Part shown: positions 1 through 9,656 of the stretch, piece by piece
How the letters are laid out: each line of letters opens with the position of its first letter
How positions within the stretch are numbered: the first letter of the stretch is position 1
From: Flavobacterium sp. SLB02
Lineage (GTDB): Bacteria > Bacteroidota > Bacteroidia > Flavobacteriales > Flavobacteriaceae
Assembly (NCBI RefSeq): GCF_009664855.1
Contig: NZ_CP045928.1
Location: 3,699,186 to 3,763,185 of the forward strand
DNA: 64,000 bases
Reading direction: 5' to 3'
Made by a program: the position numbers and the translations under genes
Notes under the pieces: model-generated
The model's input: only the letters and a program-made list of their open reading frames with translations
Databases searched by the model: none
Told to the model about the DNA's origin: nothing

Positions 1-1
1 C

Positions 2-427
2 TCAGTAATTAAAAGCATCAAAGAGATTGATTCAAAAGATTCTCCAATGTTGTCGGTATTAAATCCTTCTAAGTTAAGCAAAATAAAGGGATATGACAGT
101 ATTACACATCATAACTATATAGAATTAAAAACATGGGGATTAACCAAAGACATTTCTTGGCACCATCGAAGTCAATTTTCTCAAAAAGAATTTTTTTCAA
201 GTTATTACATGACTTTAAGAGATTTAAAATTCAAAAAAACAAAACTTTTACTAATGTATCATATTTTTAAATTCATGGAAAATATGATTGAAGAAGTTTT
301 TGATGATGTCAAACTAAAAATAAATTACATCAAAAACATTGAAGACATAAATCTTTTAATTGATAATTTTGAAAAAGGAAATTTTAATCTGGAAAATTAT
401 ACACAAGCTATTAGAGATTATCCCTAA
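2..427 (+). CDS. 3' part of a protein of unknown function (cargo of integrated element)
   Basis: The reading frame is open from the left window edge to a TAA at 425-427, so the start lies outside the window and the Met at 47 is probably internal. The visible 141 residues are rich in Lys, Ile, Asn and Phe. They show no signal peptide or membrane segment and are predicted mostly helical towards the end. I recognise no domain. The gene is very AT-rich compared with the genes after 3448 and lies on the element side of the tyrosine integrase, so it is most likely cargo of an integrated element. Defence or toxin functions are common in such cargo, but nothing in the residues shows that here. Confidence 0.6.
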   Translation, partial: SVIKSIKEIDSKDSPMLSVLNPSKLSKIKGYDSITHHNYIELKTWGLTKDISWHHRSQFSQKEFFSSYYMTLRDLKFKKTKLLLMYHIFKFMENMIEEVFDDVKLKINYIKNIEDINLLIDNFEKGNFNLENYTQAIRDYP

Positions 428-480
428 TTCTGGAAAAAATACATTATCCTTTAGTCTAAATCAGTATATAAACTTTAACT

Positions 481-499
481 ATTGGAAAAATTTTCCAAT
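481..499. repeat. Perfect 9-bp inverted repeat, possible hairpin or operator
   Basis: Arms ATTGGAAAA and TTTTCCAAT are separated by one base. There is no T-run after it, so it is not a typical terminator. It lies between two cargo genes and could be a regulator site for the downstream gene at 625. Confidence 0.35.
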
Positions 500-624
500 C
501 TTTAATTCCTTATTACTTTAACATCAAACTTTATAAATACACTTTTTAAAAAAGTCTAACTAAAGTAGATTTGCCAACTCCCTCAAATATTAAAACGTTA
601 TCATTAATCTTATAAATTATTAAA

Positions 625-1197
625 ATGAAATATTTAAAAAGAAATAGATTTAAAGGAAAAATATTTTTACACAAAGAGAATTTGTCACTTTTTGGAATGA
701 TAGGAGGATTATTAGCATTGATAACTAACTTCACTTTGCAATTATTAAAATTAATTAATATACCAATATCCGAAAATCTTACATATATTTTAAATTTAAG
801 CTTTATTTTTTTAGGGATGATATTCGGTTTTATATATCTATATCTTTCCAATAAAACAGATTTTTTAAACAGAGCACGAGATGAATTTAAAGATTTAATC
901 GATAATAAAAGAGAATTAAGAAAACTACTAAATAATATTTTTAGAAATGATACTCCAGAAGTAAAACTTGAATTTTCAATTAATGAATATCATGAAATTA
1001 TTAAAAACTGGCATAATGCAAATAATGAAAATAATAGAATTACTAATATGTTGCTTTTAAAAAAAAACATGCAAAGTATAATAGATGATATTGGACAAGA
1101 CGACTTTTCAAATATTCTATTAAATAAATCAGAAATATGTGGTTTTATAGAAGTTGAAGAAAAAGATGATTCTCTTTTTTTAAGTTTAAAAATATAG
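625..1197 (+). CDS. Hypothetical two-TM membrane protein
   Basis: A 190-residue protein of unknown function. Two hydrophobic segments (about residues 24-45 and 52-72) form a likely membrane hairpin. They are followed by a charged cytoplasmic tail of about 115 residues with coiled-coil-like character (DEFKDLIDNKRELRKLLNN). The ATG at 625 follows an AT-rich leader with no clear ribosome-binding site, which is normal for this phylum. Base composition is strongly AT-rich, like its upstream neighbour and unlike the core genes to the right. It is probably cargo of the element carrying the integrase at 2057. I recognise no family. Confidence 0.55.
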   Translation: MKYLKRNRFKGKIFLHKENLSLFGMIGGLLALITNFTLQLLKLINIPISENLTYILNLSFIFLGMIFGFIYLYLSNKTDFLNRARDEFKDLIDNKRELRKLLNNIFRNDTPEVKLEFSINEYHEIIKNWHNANNENNRITNMLLLKKNMQSIIDDIGQDDFSNILLNKSEICGFIEVEEKDDSLFLSLKI

Positions 1198-1269
1198 AAT
1201 TAGATATCATATACAGGATTACAAAAAGAATGTATTTCGCAATATGCTAAAAAACAGTTATTATTTTTA

Positions 1270-2028
1270 CTACTTAACCTCAAATCCCATATTTATCAAT
1301 GTCTTTTCAATGGACAATACGTTTTTAACTGAATTTAAAGGATTGTTTTTATTATGAGTATCTTTCCCTAAGAGAGGATTCAACAATGGCTGTATTGAGG
1401 TTACTTTCGCTCCTGTAACAGCACTCAATACTGTTGCAATACTATTAATAGAAGTGCTAAATGGTTTTTGAGTTCTGAGATAATTAATTATCCCTAGTTT
1501 TTCTAAATAAATTATTTTTGCAGTTATGGTTGTATCACTTAAGTCGGTAATTTCATCGTCTTTTTGCAAATTCTCATCATGATAGCCGTACATATCAGTA
1601 TTAGAATCAAGAATTTCATCAATGAACCATTCAAATCTTGAATTATTCCTTTGTCTTGAATTTTTTGGCATGCCACTTATTTTTCTTAGTGCTAAATCAC
1701 GGACAATTTGCAAAAAATAATCTCTTTCTTTTTCTACCTCTTTAACATCTGTCTGAATATTTTCTTTTAAATGAGTATCAATGTAGATTTGTTTGCGTGT
1801 AATTGTCCACAATCTATGTTTTGCGGGATAAATATTTGACTCATCTATACCATTTGCCAAATTTATCTTTCGTTTTAAACAAGAAACGTATGTACCATAT
1901 TCCTCTATCAAATCATACAATAAATCAATATCTAAATTATTAGTTAAATCATAAATTTTTCTTCTAATTTCAAAATCAGTAAGTTTGCATCTTTCATTGA
2001 AAAACGATATTAATTCTGAGCCATTCAT
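1270..2028 (-). CDS. Integrative-element accessory protein (RteC-like C-terminus)
   Basis: A 252-residue cytoplasmic protein without signal peptide. The N-terminal half is helical. The last 90 residues resemble the C-terminal helical region of proteins that accompany tyrosine integrases in Bacteroidota elements (RteC-like and related hypotheticals): a helix-turn-helix-like stretch with TTITAKIIYLEKLGIINYL, then ATVLSAVTGAKVTSIQPLLN and a closing segment. It is transcribed in the same direction as the integrase and starts 28 bp after the integrase stop, so the two are probably co-transcribed with the integrase first. The function is not established, and the assignment rests on context and on general recognition of the C-terminal pattern. 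It could instead be a simple DNA-binding regulator of excision. Confidence 0.5.
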   Translation of the reverse strand: MNGSELISFFNERCKLTDFEIRRKIYDLTNNLDIDLLYDLIEEYGTYVSCLKRKINLANGIDESNIYPAKHRLWTITRKQIYIDTHLKENIQTDVKEVEKERDYFLQIVRDLALRKISGMPKNSRQRNNSRFEWFIDEILDSNTDMYGYHDENLQKDDEITDLSDTTITAKIIYLEKLGIINYLRTQKPFSTSINSIATVLSAVTGAKVTSIQPLLNPLLGKDTHNKNNPLNSVKNVLSIEKTLINMGFEVK

Positions 2029-2056
2029 TTATAACTGTTTTTATTCTTTATATTTT

Positions 2057-3286
2057 CTAAAGTGCCAATTTATTAAAATATTCCAACATTTGAAAAGCAT
2101 TATCATAAGTCGTTTTGCCAATATACTTTAAAAACATTTGCTCTGTTCCATGACCAGTTATACCCATCAAAACTGAGGTTGGAATATGACCATAAAAATT
2201 AGTCGCAAAAGAACGCCTACAAACATGAGAACTAATAACTTGCCATTTTTCATATACTCCAAAAGTTAAAGTCCTCTTATCATCAATACGCATTTTACCT
2301 TTTACCTTCGTATTAATTTTAGCCTCTTTACATACTTCTTTACTGTAATGATTGAAATGCTCCAAGTTTATTTTATATGGCAATCCATTTTCAATTATTT
2401 CTAATGCCTTTGGAAGTAATGGAATAACCACCAATTTACCAGTTTTCTGCTGTCTTAACTCTATAATTTTCGAACCTTTTATAATCTTAATATTTTTGTC
2501 TGTAATATTAAGTAAATCACCTGCTCTTTGTCCTATTAAACAACCTAACAATAGCCATTTTCTAGCGTTGATGTGCGCTTCACGTACTAATTCGACATTC
2601 TTTATAAGCTCTTGTTCTTCTTCTGTCAATATTATAATCTCCTCAGATTCTTTGACTTCTTTTATTGATTTGATTTGTTTAAACTGTGGGTGGGTCAGAA
2701 TTCCATTTAATGATGCTTTATTAATTACTGCTCGTAATATTGAAATGTAAGTGCCTATATAATTAACAGAACGACCTTTAGCTTTATGATATTTTTTAAA
2801 TGTATCGATAAAATCTAAACCAACATCTCTAATAATCACCGGTCTACCTTTTAAATTATCAACTTCATAATTAATAATAAATTTCTTCAGGTTTTCTAAA
2901 TTTTTGATAGAACCTCTGGTTAAATTATCTCCACTATCTATATAAGAATCTATAGAATTAGTTAGTACATCTAAGTCAACAACAGCAACTTTATTATTGA
3001 ATAAGTCTATTTGATATTGCAACCATTCACCAGTGAATATTATTCCTTTATCAACATCATTGTTATAAGCTTCATTAATAAAGAGAGATAATTTATCCAA
3101 CTTAAATTTAATTGCTTTCAATTCTTGATTTTTCTGCACTGGCTGACCTTTGTCTTTATTCCAATCATTTGGATTAATTACAAAACCAGTTTTACGCTTC
3201 CAGACAGATTCTCTGTTCAACGAATAACGCACGTAAATGTTTGCATTCTCATTTTTACTTTGAATTAGATATTTGATAGTTGCCAT
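2057..3286 (-). CDS. Tyrosine recombinase / phage-type integrase
   Basis: Site-specific tyrosine recombinase of the Bacteroidota element type. The chosen start (MATIKYL, 409 residues) replaces a longer frame that would begin at a TTG. From the N-terminus there is an arm-binding domain (about 1-90, with the RKTGFVINPNDWN stretch typical of these integrases), a SAM-like core-binding domain (about 100-205) and a catalytic domain (about 215-400). Catalytic residues are visible in order: Arg in LIGQRAGDLL, His and Arg in SSHVCRRSF, His in TGHGTEQ and the nucleophile Tyr in FLKYIGKT. The protein therefore looks intact. It sits at the junction between AT-rich cargo and the core genome, with paired repeats just upstream that may be its arm-type or attachment sites. 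Confidence 0.93.
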   Translation of the reverse strand: MATIKYLIQSKNENANIYVRYSLNRESVWKRKTGFVINPNDWNKDKGQPVQKNQELKAIKFKLDKLSLFINEAYNNDVDKGIIFTGEWLQYQIDLFNNKVAVVDLDVLTNSIDSYIDSGDNLTRGSIKNLENLKKFIINYEVDNLKGRPVIIRDVGLDFIDTFKKYHKAKGRSVNYIGTYISILRAVINKASLNGILTHPQFKQIKSIKEVKESEEIIILTEEEQELIKNVELVREAHINARKWLLLGCLIGQRAGDLLNITDKNIKIIKGSKIIELRQQKTGKLVVIPLLPKALEIIENGLPYKINLEHFNHYSKEVCKEAKINTKVKGKMRIDDKRTLTFGVYEKWQVISSHVCRRSFATNFYGHIPTSVLMGITGHGTEQMFLKYIGKTTYDNAFQMLEYFNKLAL

Positions 3287-3319
3287 GTTTATTCTTTTGA
3301 ATGTCAAATATAAATAAAA

Positions 3320-3360
3320 AATACACTTTTAGCCAACAATTAGTCAACCAAAAGTGTATT
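3320..3360. repeat. Inverted repeat with internal direct repeats upstream of integrase
   Basis: Perfect 11-bp arms AATACACTTTT (3320-3330) and AAAAGTGTATT (3350-3360) enclose a 19-base loop. The loop region holds two adjacent 11-base units, TAGCCAACAAT and TAGTCAACCAA, that match at 8 of 11 positions. Such arrays next to an integrase start are often arm-type binding sites or part of the attachment site. It could also be an operator for the integrase promoter. Confidence 0.5.
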
Positions 3361-3447
3361 CCGATAAATTCATTAAAACCTTACCAATAACAAAAGCATT
3401 GAAAATACTAGGCTTTTATTTATTTTGATTTAGGCGAATTATACATT

Positions 3448-6400
3448 TTACATATTCCTTCTATACTGCCCGCCCACCTCAAACAACGCTGAAGTAATCT
3501 GACCTAAAGAACAAACCTTTGTAGCTTCCATTAAATGGTCGAATAAGTTTTCGTTTTTAATGGCGGCTTCCTGTAGTTTGTTTAAGTGCTCGTTTACTTT
3601 TGCTTCGTGAAACTGGTGTAAGTTATCCAGCATCGTAATTTGATATTGTTTTTCTTCTTCGGTGGCACGAATTACTTCTGCCGGAATAACCGTTGGAGAA
3701 CCTTTTGAACTCAAGAATGTGTTTACACCCACAATTGGGAAATCTCCGTTGTGTTTCAGGGTTTCATAATACAAACTTTCTTCCTGAATTTTAGAACGTT
3801 GGTACATGGTTTCCATTGCACCTAAAACTCCGCCACGTTCTGTGATTCGGTCGAATTCTTGTAGAACGGCCGCTTCTACCAAATCGGTTAATTCTTCGAT
3901 GATAAACGATCCCTGAATTGGGTTTTCGTTTTTCGCTAAACCTAATTCTTTATTGATAATCAACTGAATGGCCATGGCACGACGTACAGACTCTTCTGTT
4001 GGTGTTGTAATTGCTTCATCGTATGCATTCGTGTGCAATGAATTACAGTTGTCGTAAATCGCATACAAAGCCTGCAAAGTGGTTCTGATATCATTGAAAT
4101 CAATTTCCTGTGCGTGCAACGAACGTCCGGAAGTCTGAATATGATATTTCAGCATCTGTGCTCTTTCGTTGGCCCCGTATTTGTTTTTCATGGCTTTCGC
4201 CCAAATTTTACGTGCCACACGACCAATAACCGAATATTCAGGATCTACTCCGTTTGAGAAAAAGAACGATAAGTTAGGTCCGAAATCGTTGATGTTCATG
4301 CCGCGGCTCAAATAATACTCCACGTAAGTAAAACCATTCGAAAGCGTAAAGGCCAATTGCGTAATGGGGTTCGCTCCTGCCTCGGCAATATGATAGCCTG
4401 AAATCGAAACGGAATAAAAATTACGAACGTTTTTGGTAATAAAATATTCCTGAACGTCGCCCATTAATCTCAAGGCAAATTCGGTAGAGAAAATACAGGT
4501 ATTTTGCGCCTGATCTTCTTTTAGAATATCGGCCTGAACCGTACCACGAACCTGCGATAAAGTTTTGGCTTTTATATCATTATAGACTTCCTGAGGCAAA
4601 ACCTGATCTCCGGTAACGCCCAAAAGCATTAATCCTAAACCGTTGTTTCCTTCGGGTAGATCGCCTTGGTATTTTGGGCGTCCAAGTCCTTTGTCTTTGT
4701 ATATTTTGTTGATTTTAGCTTCAACTTCTTTTTCAAGATCATTTGCTTTGATGTAATATTCGCATTGCTGATCGATCGCCGCATTCATAAAAAAGCCTAA
4801 CAACATTGGCGCTGGCCCGTTGATGGTCATACTTACAGATGTTAAGGCATGAACCAGATCGAAACCTGAATACAGTTTTTTGGCATCATCAAGACAACAA
4901 ATCGAAACTCCCGCATTTCCAATTTTCCCGTAAATATCCGGACGAATATCAGGGTCGTTTCCGTACAACGTCACACTATCAAAAGCGGTCGAAAGTCGTT
5001 TTGCCGGCAATCCTGCACTCACATAATGAAAACGTTTGTTTGTTCTTTCCGGTCCGCCCTCACCTGCAAACATTCTTGACGGATCTTCGCCTTCACGCTT
5101 GAACGGATACAATCCTGAAGCAAACGGAAATTCACCCGGAACATTTTCCTGTAAATTCCAACGCAGGATATCACCCCAGGCTTCGTATTTAGGCAACGCT
5201 ATTTTCGGGATTTGTATGTGTGATAAACTCTCGGTATGGGTCGCTATTTTAATTTCTTTATCACGAACCTTAAAGGTATATACCGGATTTTTGTATTTGT
5301 TTACTTTCTCGTCCCAATTCAGGATAATTTCCCAATTGTGCGGGTCTAAATCCATTTTTACCTTATCAAACTGATTCAGTAAAAGATTAAGAAATATTCT
5401 ATTTTCGTCATGCTCCTGAATTCCGCTTGGTAAAACAGTCGAATCGTCGATTCCTGCTTTATTAATTTGCGGGATTTTACCTGAAACCGATTCTATGGTT
5501 TTAAAGATTCCGTATAGTTTCTGAGCTACTTTTTGCTGCGAAAGCGCAATTTCGTCATAGGATCTGTTGTTCTCTGCAATTTCAGATAAATAACGGGTTC
5601 TGTGTGGCGGAATCACGAAGATTTTCTCGCTCATTTCGCGCGTGATTTCAAAGGTCGAATGCAATTCTGAATCTGTTTTTTCGACAATTTTATCCATGAT
5701 CGCTTTATACAGCGTGTTCATTCCCGGATCATTGAACTGAGAAGCAATGGTTCCAAAAACCGGCATTTCATCAGGATTTTTATCCCATAAATTATGGTTG
5801 CGCTGGTATTGTTTCTTCACATCTCGAATGGCATCAAGAGCGCCTCTTTTGTCAAACTTGTTCAATGCTACCAGATCAGCAAAATCAAGCATGTCGATTT
5901 TCTCTAACTGTGTTGCGGCACCAAACTCGGGCGTCATTACATATAAAGAAACATCAGAATGATCCATAATCTCGGTATCTGATTGCCCGATTCCCGAAGT
6001 CTCCAGAATAATCAAATCATATTTTGCGGCTTTTAAAACCTGAATCGCTTCGGCTACATATTTAGACAAAGCCAAATTTGACTGACGTGTTGCCAAAGAA
6101 CGCATATAAACGCGAGGATTATTAATAGCATTCATTCGAATTCTGTCTCCTAAAAGCGCTCCTCCGGTTTTACGTTTCGAAGGATCGACAGAAATTAATC
6201 CGATTGTTTTCTCCGGAAAGTCAATTAAAAAACGACGAACCAATTCATCAACCAAAGATGATTTTCCGGCTCCACCTGTTCCTGTAATTCCCAGAACCGG
6301 AATTATAGAATTGGTATTATTAGTATGTATCTGGTCAAAAACCGGTTTTGCAATTTCGGGGAAATTCTCAGCTGCCGAAATTAATCGTGCAATTGCCGTT

Positions 6401-6888
6401 GGAATTTTATTTTCGATATGATCGATTTCTCCGTTTAGTTTGTCTCCAATAGGATAATCAGAACGTTCTACCAAATCGTTGATCATTCCCTGTAAACCCA
6501 AAGAACGGCCATCATCTGGAGAATAAATTCTGGTAATACCATATTCGTGTAATTCTGAAATTTCGCTTGGCAGGATTACTCCGCCTCCGCCCCCAAAAAT
6601 TTTGATATGTCCCGCTCCTTTTTCATGGAGCAAGTCATACATATATTTAAAGTATTCATTATGCCCTCCTTGATATGATGTCATAGCAATCGCATTTGCA
6701 TCTTCCTGAATAGCGGTATTCACCACTTCCTCGACACTACGATCGTGGCCCAAGTGAATCACCTCAACTCCGGTTGACTGAATAATACGACGCATTATAT
6801 TGATCGCCGCATCGTGTCCGTCAAAAAGAGATGCTGCAGTAACAATTCTTACTTTATTTTTAGGAATATATGGTATTTGTTGTTCCAT
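3448..6888 (-). CDS. icmF: Fused isobutyryl-CoA mutase (IcmF): B12 domain, G-protein chaperone and mutase in one chain
   Basis: An 1146-residue adenosylcobalamin-dependent acyl-CoA mutase with its repair GTPase built in. The order is a B12-binding domain (about 1-145, with DGHDAA at 23-28 supplying the cobalt-ligand His25), a MeaB/ArgK-type GTPase (P-loop [12 protein letters not shown] near 200-211, [10 protein letters not shown] near 235) and the mutase barrel (about 560-1146). Two residues separate IcmF from methylmalonyl-CoA mutase, by known family differences: Phe in [10 protein letters not shown] where that enzyme has Tyr, and Gln in AQNTC where it has Arg. Both are the IcmF state here. 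The expected reaction is isobutyryl-CoA to n-butyryl-CoA, and some homologues also handle pivalyl-CoA. It is transcribed alone. Its last codons lie 87 bp from the repeat beside the integrase, so the element sits just behind this gene. Confidence 0.93.
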   Translation of the reverse strand: MEQQIPYIPKNKVRIVTAASLFDGHDAAINIMRRIIQSTGVEVIHLGHDRSVEEVVNTAIQEDANAIAMTSYQGGHNEYFKYMYDLLHEKGAGHIKIFGGGGGVILPSEISELHEYGITRIYSPDDGRSLGLQGMINDLVERSDYPIGDKLNGEIDHIENKIPTAIARLISAAENFPEIAKPVFDQIHTNNTNSIIPVLGITGTGGAGKSSLVDELVRRFLIDFPEKTIGLISVDPSKRKTGGALLGDRIRMNAINNPRVYMRSLATRQSNLALSKYVAEAIQVLKAAKYDLIILETSGIGQSDTEIMDHSDVSLYVMTPEFGAATQLEKIDMLDFADLVALNKFDKRGALDAIRDVKKQYQRNHNLWDKNPDEMPVFGTIASQFNDPGMNTLYKAIMDKIVEKTDSELHSTFEITREMSEKIFVIPPHRTRYLSEIAENNRSYDEIALSQQKVAQKLYGIFKTIESVSGKIPQINKAGIDDSTVLPSGIQEHDENRIFLNLLLNQFDKVKMDLDPHNWEIILNWDEKVNKYKNPVYTFKVRDKEIKIATHTESLSHIQIPKIALPKYEAWGDILRWNLQENVPGEFPFASGLYPFKREGEDPSRMFAGEGGPERTNKRFHYVSAGLPAKRLSTAFDSVTLYGNDPDIRPDIYGKIGNAGVSICCLDDAKKLYSGFDLVHALTSVSMTINGPAPMLLGFFMNAAIDQQCEYYIKANDLEKEVEAKINKIYKDKGLGRPKYQGDLPEGNNGLGLMLLGVTGDQVLPQEVYNDIKAKTLSQVRGTVQADILKEDQAQNTCIFSTEFALRLMGDVQEYFITKNVRNFYSVSISGYHIAEAGANPITQLAFTLSNGFTYVEYYLSRGMNINDFGPNLSFFFSNGVDPEYSVIGRVARKIWAKAMKNKYGANERAQMLKYHIQTSGRSLHAQEIDFNDIRTTLQALYAIYDNCNSLHTNAYDEAITTPTEESVRRAMAIQLIINKELGLAKNENPIQGSFIIEELTDLVEAAVLQEFDRITERGGVLGAMETMYQRSKIQEESLYYETLKHNGDFPIVGVNTFLSSKGSPTVIPAEVIRATEEEKQYQITMLDNLHQFHEAKVNEHLNKLQEAAIKNENLFDHLMEATKVCSLGQITSALFEVGGQYRRNM

Positions 6889-7194
6889 TTTATGAATATG
6901 ATAATTTTAAGGGAGCAATTTACAAAATATTATAATATTTGGTTATCGTAATATCTTTTTGTTAACAAAAAAAATATTTTTTTTTTTAAAACCAGGGGTA
7001 ACAATTTCAATCGTTATCGTATATATCCAACATAAGTCTTATAGAAATGTTAACAACATGGTAATCTTGAAAAATTTAATTTAAATACAACAACTTGTTT
7101 TCCAGATACCTAAAGTAATTTAGCATGGTAGAAAAGCCCCAAATTTTTACCCAAAAACTTTTATTCTCAAGTAATAAACGTAAAAATTTAAAAA
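6889..7194. other. Divergent intergenic region between icmF and the L,D-transpeptidase
   Basis: A 306-bp AT-rich spacer that must hold promoters for both neighbours. It contains a long T-run at about 6968-6984 and a weak inverted repeat (TACC and GGTA around 7109-7132). I see no gene, RNA or convincing operator in it. Confidence 0.4.
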
Positions 7195-8769
7195 ATGAAA
7201 ACATTATTCCCATTCACCGTAATTTTAAGTTTAAGTTTCTTTGTATCTTCTTTTAATACAGTAGAAAACGACATTCTATCCTATAAAAAAACTGCATCTA
7301 GTGCAACTCTTTACACTAATTCAGGTTCTGATAATGTAGAAGAACTTTCAAATGATTTCTTTAAAAGATATTCTGATTTAAAAAAATATAAATCTGATGT
7401 CATGTCATTATATAAAAACAGAACTTTAGGAACTATTTGGTTTGACGAAGATAACATCAATGAATTTGGGTCTGTACTTTACCAAAAAGCAAAAAAAACA
7501 AATGATCTGGTTATTCCTTATCAAAAAGAAATTGATGACCTTTTTTCTACATCATCAACAAAAATTGCTAAAACAGATGCGGACATGCTTATAAGCTCTT
7601 TGTATATTGCTTATGCTAAAAAAAGCAATTCTGATGCTAAGAAAAAAATATCTTATGATGCGATGCTGAAAGATTTTTTAAACTACAGCACTATTGAAGA
7701 AGCAAATGCATCGACCACCACTGCAGATGTAAAAGTAGAATATGATCAATATTACAAATTGCAGGATGTTCTAAAAAAATATAAAAAATTAGAACGAACA
7801 AATAATTGGAAACCTATCGTTCCGGAAGAGACACCTTATAAAGATTTACGCCCGGATGCTGTTTCGAACACTATTGCACAAGTTAGAACGCGTTTATATT
7901 TATTAGGGGATTTAAAAACGGATTCTAAAAGCAACATTTACGATCGCGAATTGATGGATGCGGTAATGAAATATAAAGTTCGTAATGGTTTTAAACCTAA
8001 CTATATTCTTGCCGAAGAGCATATTAAAGAAATGAATGTGCCGCTCTCTGATAAAATGGAAACATTAAAACTTAATATGGAAAGATGCCGCGCTATTTCG
8101 GCTCAGATTGCCGCGAGCGATGAGTATGTTTTAGTAAACGTTCCTTCGTATGAATTGATTTATGTAAAAAACGGAAAAGTACAACTGACCTCGAGTGTAT
8201 TTGTTGGTGCGCCATTGACTAAAACAACGATTTTTAACGGCGAAATTGACAGAATCGTTTTTAGCCCTTACTGGACAGTACCGCAAAGTATTGTAAAAAA
8301 TGAGCTGCAAGGTAAAATAGCTGCAAATAAAAATTATCTTGCCGAAAAAAATATGGAAATAGTAAATGGTCAGGTAAGACAAAAACCAGGGCCGGATAAC
8401 TCTCTGGGATTGGTAAAATTTATGTTCCCTAATCCGGATGATATCTATATGCACGATACACCATCTAAAACTTTGTTCGATTTTGAAAAAAGAACTTTCA
8501 GCCACGGTTGTATCAACGTAAAAATGGCAAAAGAATTAGCGGCTGCCATGCTTAAAGATTATCCTGAATGGACTCCCGCCAAAATTGATAAAGCGATGGA
8601 AGGTAAAACAGAAAACAGTTTTAAATTAGCTAAAAAAGTGCCTATTTATATTACGTATTTTACTTCATTGGTAAGTGAAAATGGCGAAATTGGTTTCTAT
8701 CAGGATGTTTACGAAAAAGATAGTGAACTAACTAATATCTTATCGACACGAGCTGTTTCGGCAAATTAA
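7195..8769 (+). CDS. L,D-transpeptidase family protein (YkuD domain)
   Basis: An exported 524-residue peptidoglycan cross-linking enzyme. A signal peptide (MKTLFPFTVILSLSFFVSS) is followed by a long helical region, a peptidoglycan-binding-like segment (about 225-275, VRTRLYLLGDL then LMDAVMKYKVRNGF) and the YkuD catalytic domain (about 305-470). The active-site motif SHGCINV is present, with Cys439 as nucleophile and His437. The size and order match the large YcbB/LdtD-like enzymes that form 3-3 cross-links in the periplasm. A rho-independent terminator follows 26 bp after the stop, so it is a single-gene transcript. The catalytic motif looks intact. Confidence 0.9.
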   Translation: MKTLFPFTVILSLSFFVSSFNTVENDILSYKKTASSATLYTNSGSDNVEELSNDFFKRYSDLKKYKSDVMSLYKNRTLGTIWFDEDNINEFGSVLYQKAKKTNDLVIPYQKEIDDLFSTSSTKIAKTDADMLISSLYIAYAKKSNSDAKKKISYDAMLKDFLNYSTIEEANASTTTADVKVEYDQYYKLQDVLKKYKKLERTNNWKPIVPEETPYKDLRPDAVSNTIAQVRTRLYLLGDLKTDSKSNIYDRELMDAVMKYKVRNGFKPNYILAEEHIKEMNVPLSDKMETLKLNMERCRAISAQIAASDEYVLVNVPSYELIYVKNGKVQLTSSVFVGAPLTKTTIFNGEIDRIVFSPYWTVPQSIVKNELQGKIAANKNYLAEKNMEIVNGQVRQKPGPDNSLGLVKFMFPNPDDIYMHDTPSKTLFDFEKRTFSHGCINVKMAKELAAAMLKDYPEWTPAKIDKAMEGKTENSFKLAKKVPIYITYFTSLVSENGEIGFYQDVYEKDSELTNILSTRAVSAN

Positions 8770-8794
8770 TTTTAGTAAATTTTAAATATACAAT

Positions 8795-8828
8795 CGGGAA
8801 TTCATTCAACTGAGTTCCCGTTTTTTTT
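8795..8828 (+). terminator. Terminator of the L,D-transpeptidase gene
   Basis: Arms CGGGAA and TTCCCG, with a further TCA/TGA pairing inside, are followed by eight T. Confidence 0.85.
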
Positions 8829-9010
8829 GGCAGGAAAAAAATAAACTTATTTTATCTGGTGAAATAGATCTTCACGATAATAAAATAAAAGGTATCAAAA
8901 ATTTGCAATTGGCATCGATCATGTCTGATGATTATGTTGATCCGAGTAAAACTTTAATGGAAATTGAAGAAGGTCGTCTGTTTACCAATACTTATGCTGG
9001 TGTGAAGTAA
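8828..9010 (+). pseudogene. Relic of a gene (3' fragment, about 60 codons, no start)
   Basis: A frame with normal-looking codon use runs from the end of the terminator to a TAA at 9008-9010. It reads LILSGEIDLHDNKIKGI, then NLQLASIMSDDYVDPSKTLM, then EIEEGRLFTNTYAGVK. The only Met start would be at 8921, deep inside the conserved-looking stretch, and the frame upstream runs back through the terminator hairpin. This suggests the tail of a gene whose front was deleted. I do not recognise the parent family. Confidence 0.45.
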
Positions 9011-9123
9011 ATAAATTTCGTCAAAATAATAACCTGCTCTATTTTTCTGTCTAAAATTCATTTGCATTTAAATCTTAATTAATAGTATCTTTCTAACTTT
9101 AAACCCGAATCTAAAAATCTATT

Positions 9124-9546
9124 ATGGAAGACGATTACGTTGAAGTTAGAAAAAGCTGGTGGGAAAGAAACTGGAAATGGTTTGTACCAACAGGGTGTGT
9201 CAGTATTTTGCTGATTTTTGTAGTTTTTATTGCCAGTATTTTCTTTGGAGTTACCTCGATGATGACCAATTCTGATGCTTACAAAGGCGCTATGACCGAA
9301 GTACAAAAGAACAAACTGGTAATCGAAAAACTGGGAACTCCAATTGAAGATGACGGAATGACTTCCGGAAGCATAAACACCACAAACAACGATAGCGGAA
9401 ATTGTAATTTACAAATCCCGATAAAAGGACCTAAAGGAAAAGCAACCTTATTTGTCGTTGCTGAAAAAAAGGGCACCTGGAAATACAGCGAAATGACTGT
9501 TTTTGTGAAAGCAACAAAAGAAGAAATTGATTTACTGAAAAAATAA
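9124..9546 (+). CDS. Coa1-like membrane protein (cytochrome c oxidase assembly factor Coa1 family)
   Basis: A 140-residue protein with one membrane segment near the N-terminus (about 20-43, WFVPTGCVSILLIFVVFIAS) after a short Trp-rich cytoplasmic tip (SWWERNWKWF). A periplasmic domain follows, with VQKNKLVIEKLGTPIEDDG and GKATLFVVAEKKGTWKYSEM, the pattern I associate with the Coa1/Tim21-type fold. In bacteria this family is widespread and the link to cytochrome oxidase assembly is by homology only. It is a monocistronic-looking gene between a gene relic and a pair of secreted proteins. I am fairly sure of the family and unsure of the role. Confidence 0.7.
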   Translation: MEDDYVEVRKSWWERNWKWFVPTGCVSILLIFVVFIASIFFGVTSMMTNSDAYKGAMTEVQKNKLVIEKLGTPIEDDGMTSGSINTTNNDSGNCNLQIPIKGPKGKATLFVVAEKKGTWKYSEMTVFVKATKEEIDLLKK

Positions 9547-9656
9547 TTGCATATAAATTAAGGCAGATTCTTTAAAAAGATTTCTGGCTTTTTTTATTGA
9601 AAAAACAATATTAGATACAGTATCTTTATCAGGAACAAATTTTCTCATTTTCGATT

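Noticed and set aside
546..851. Minus-strand frame ending VLIFEGVGKSTLVRLF, like a P-loop of an ATPase or kinase
   Set aside because: The phrase is at the very end of the frame, followed by a stop, whereas a P-loop is normally near the start of a domain, and the first Gly of GxxxxGKS is missing. The frame is mostly antisense to the membrane protein gene at 625. It is probably chance, or at most a tiny relic.
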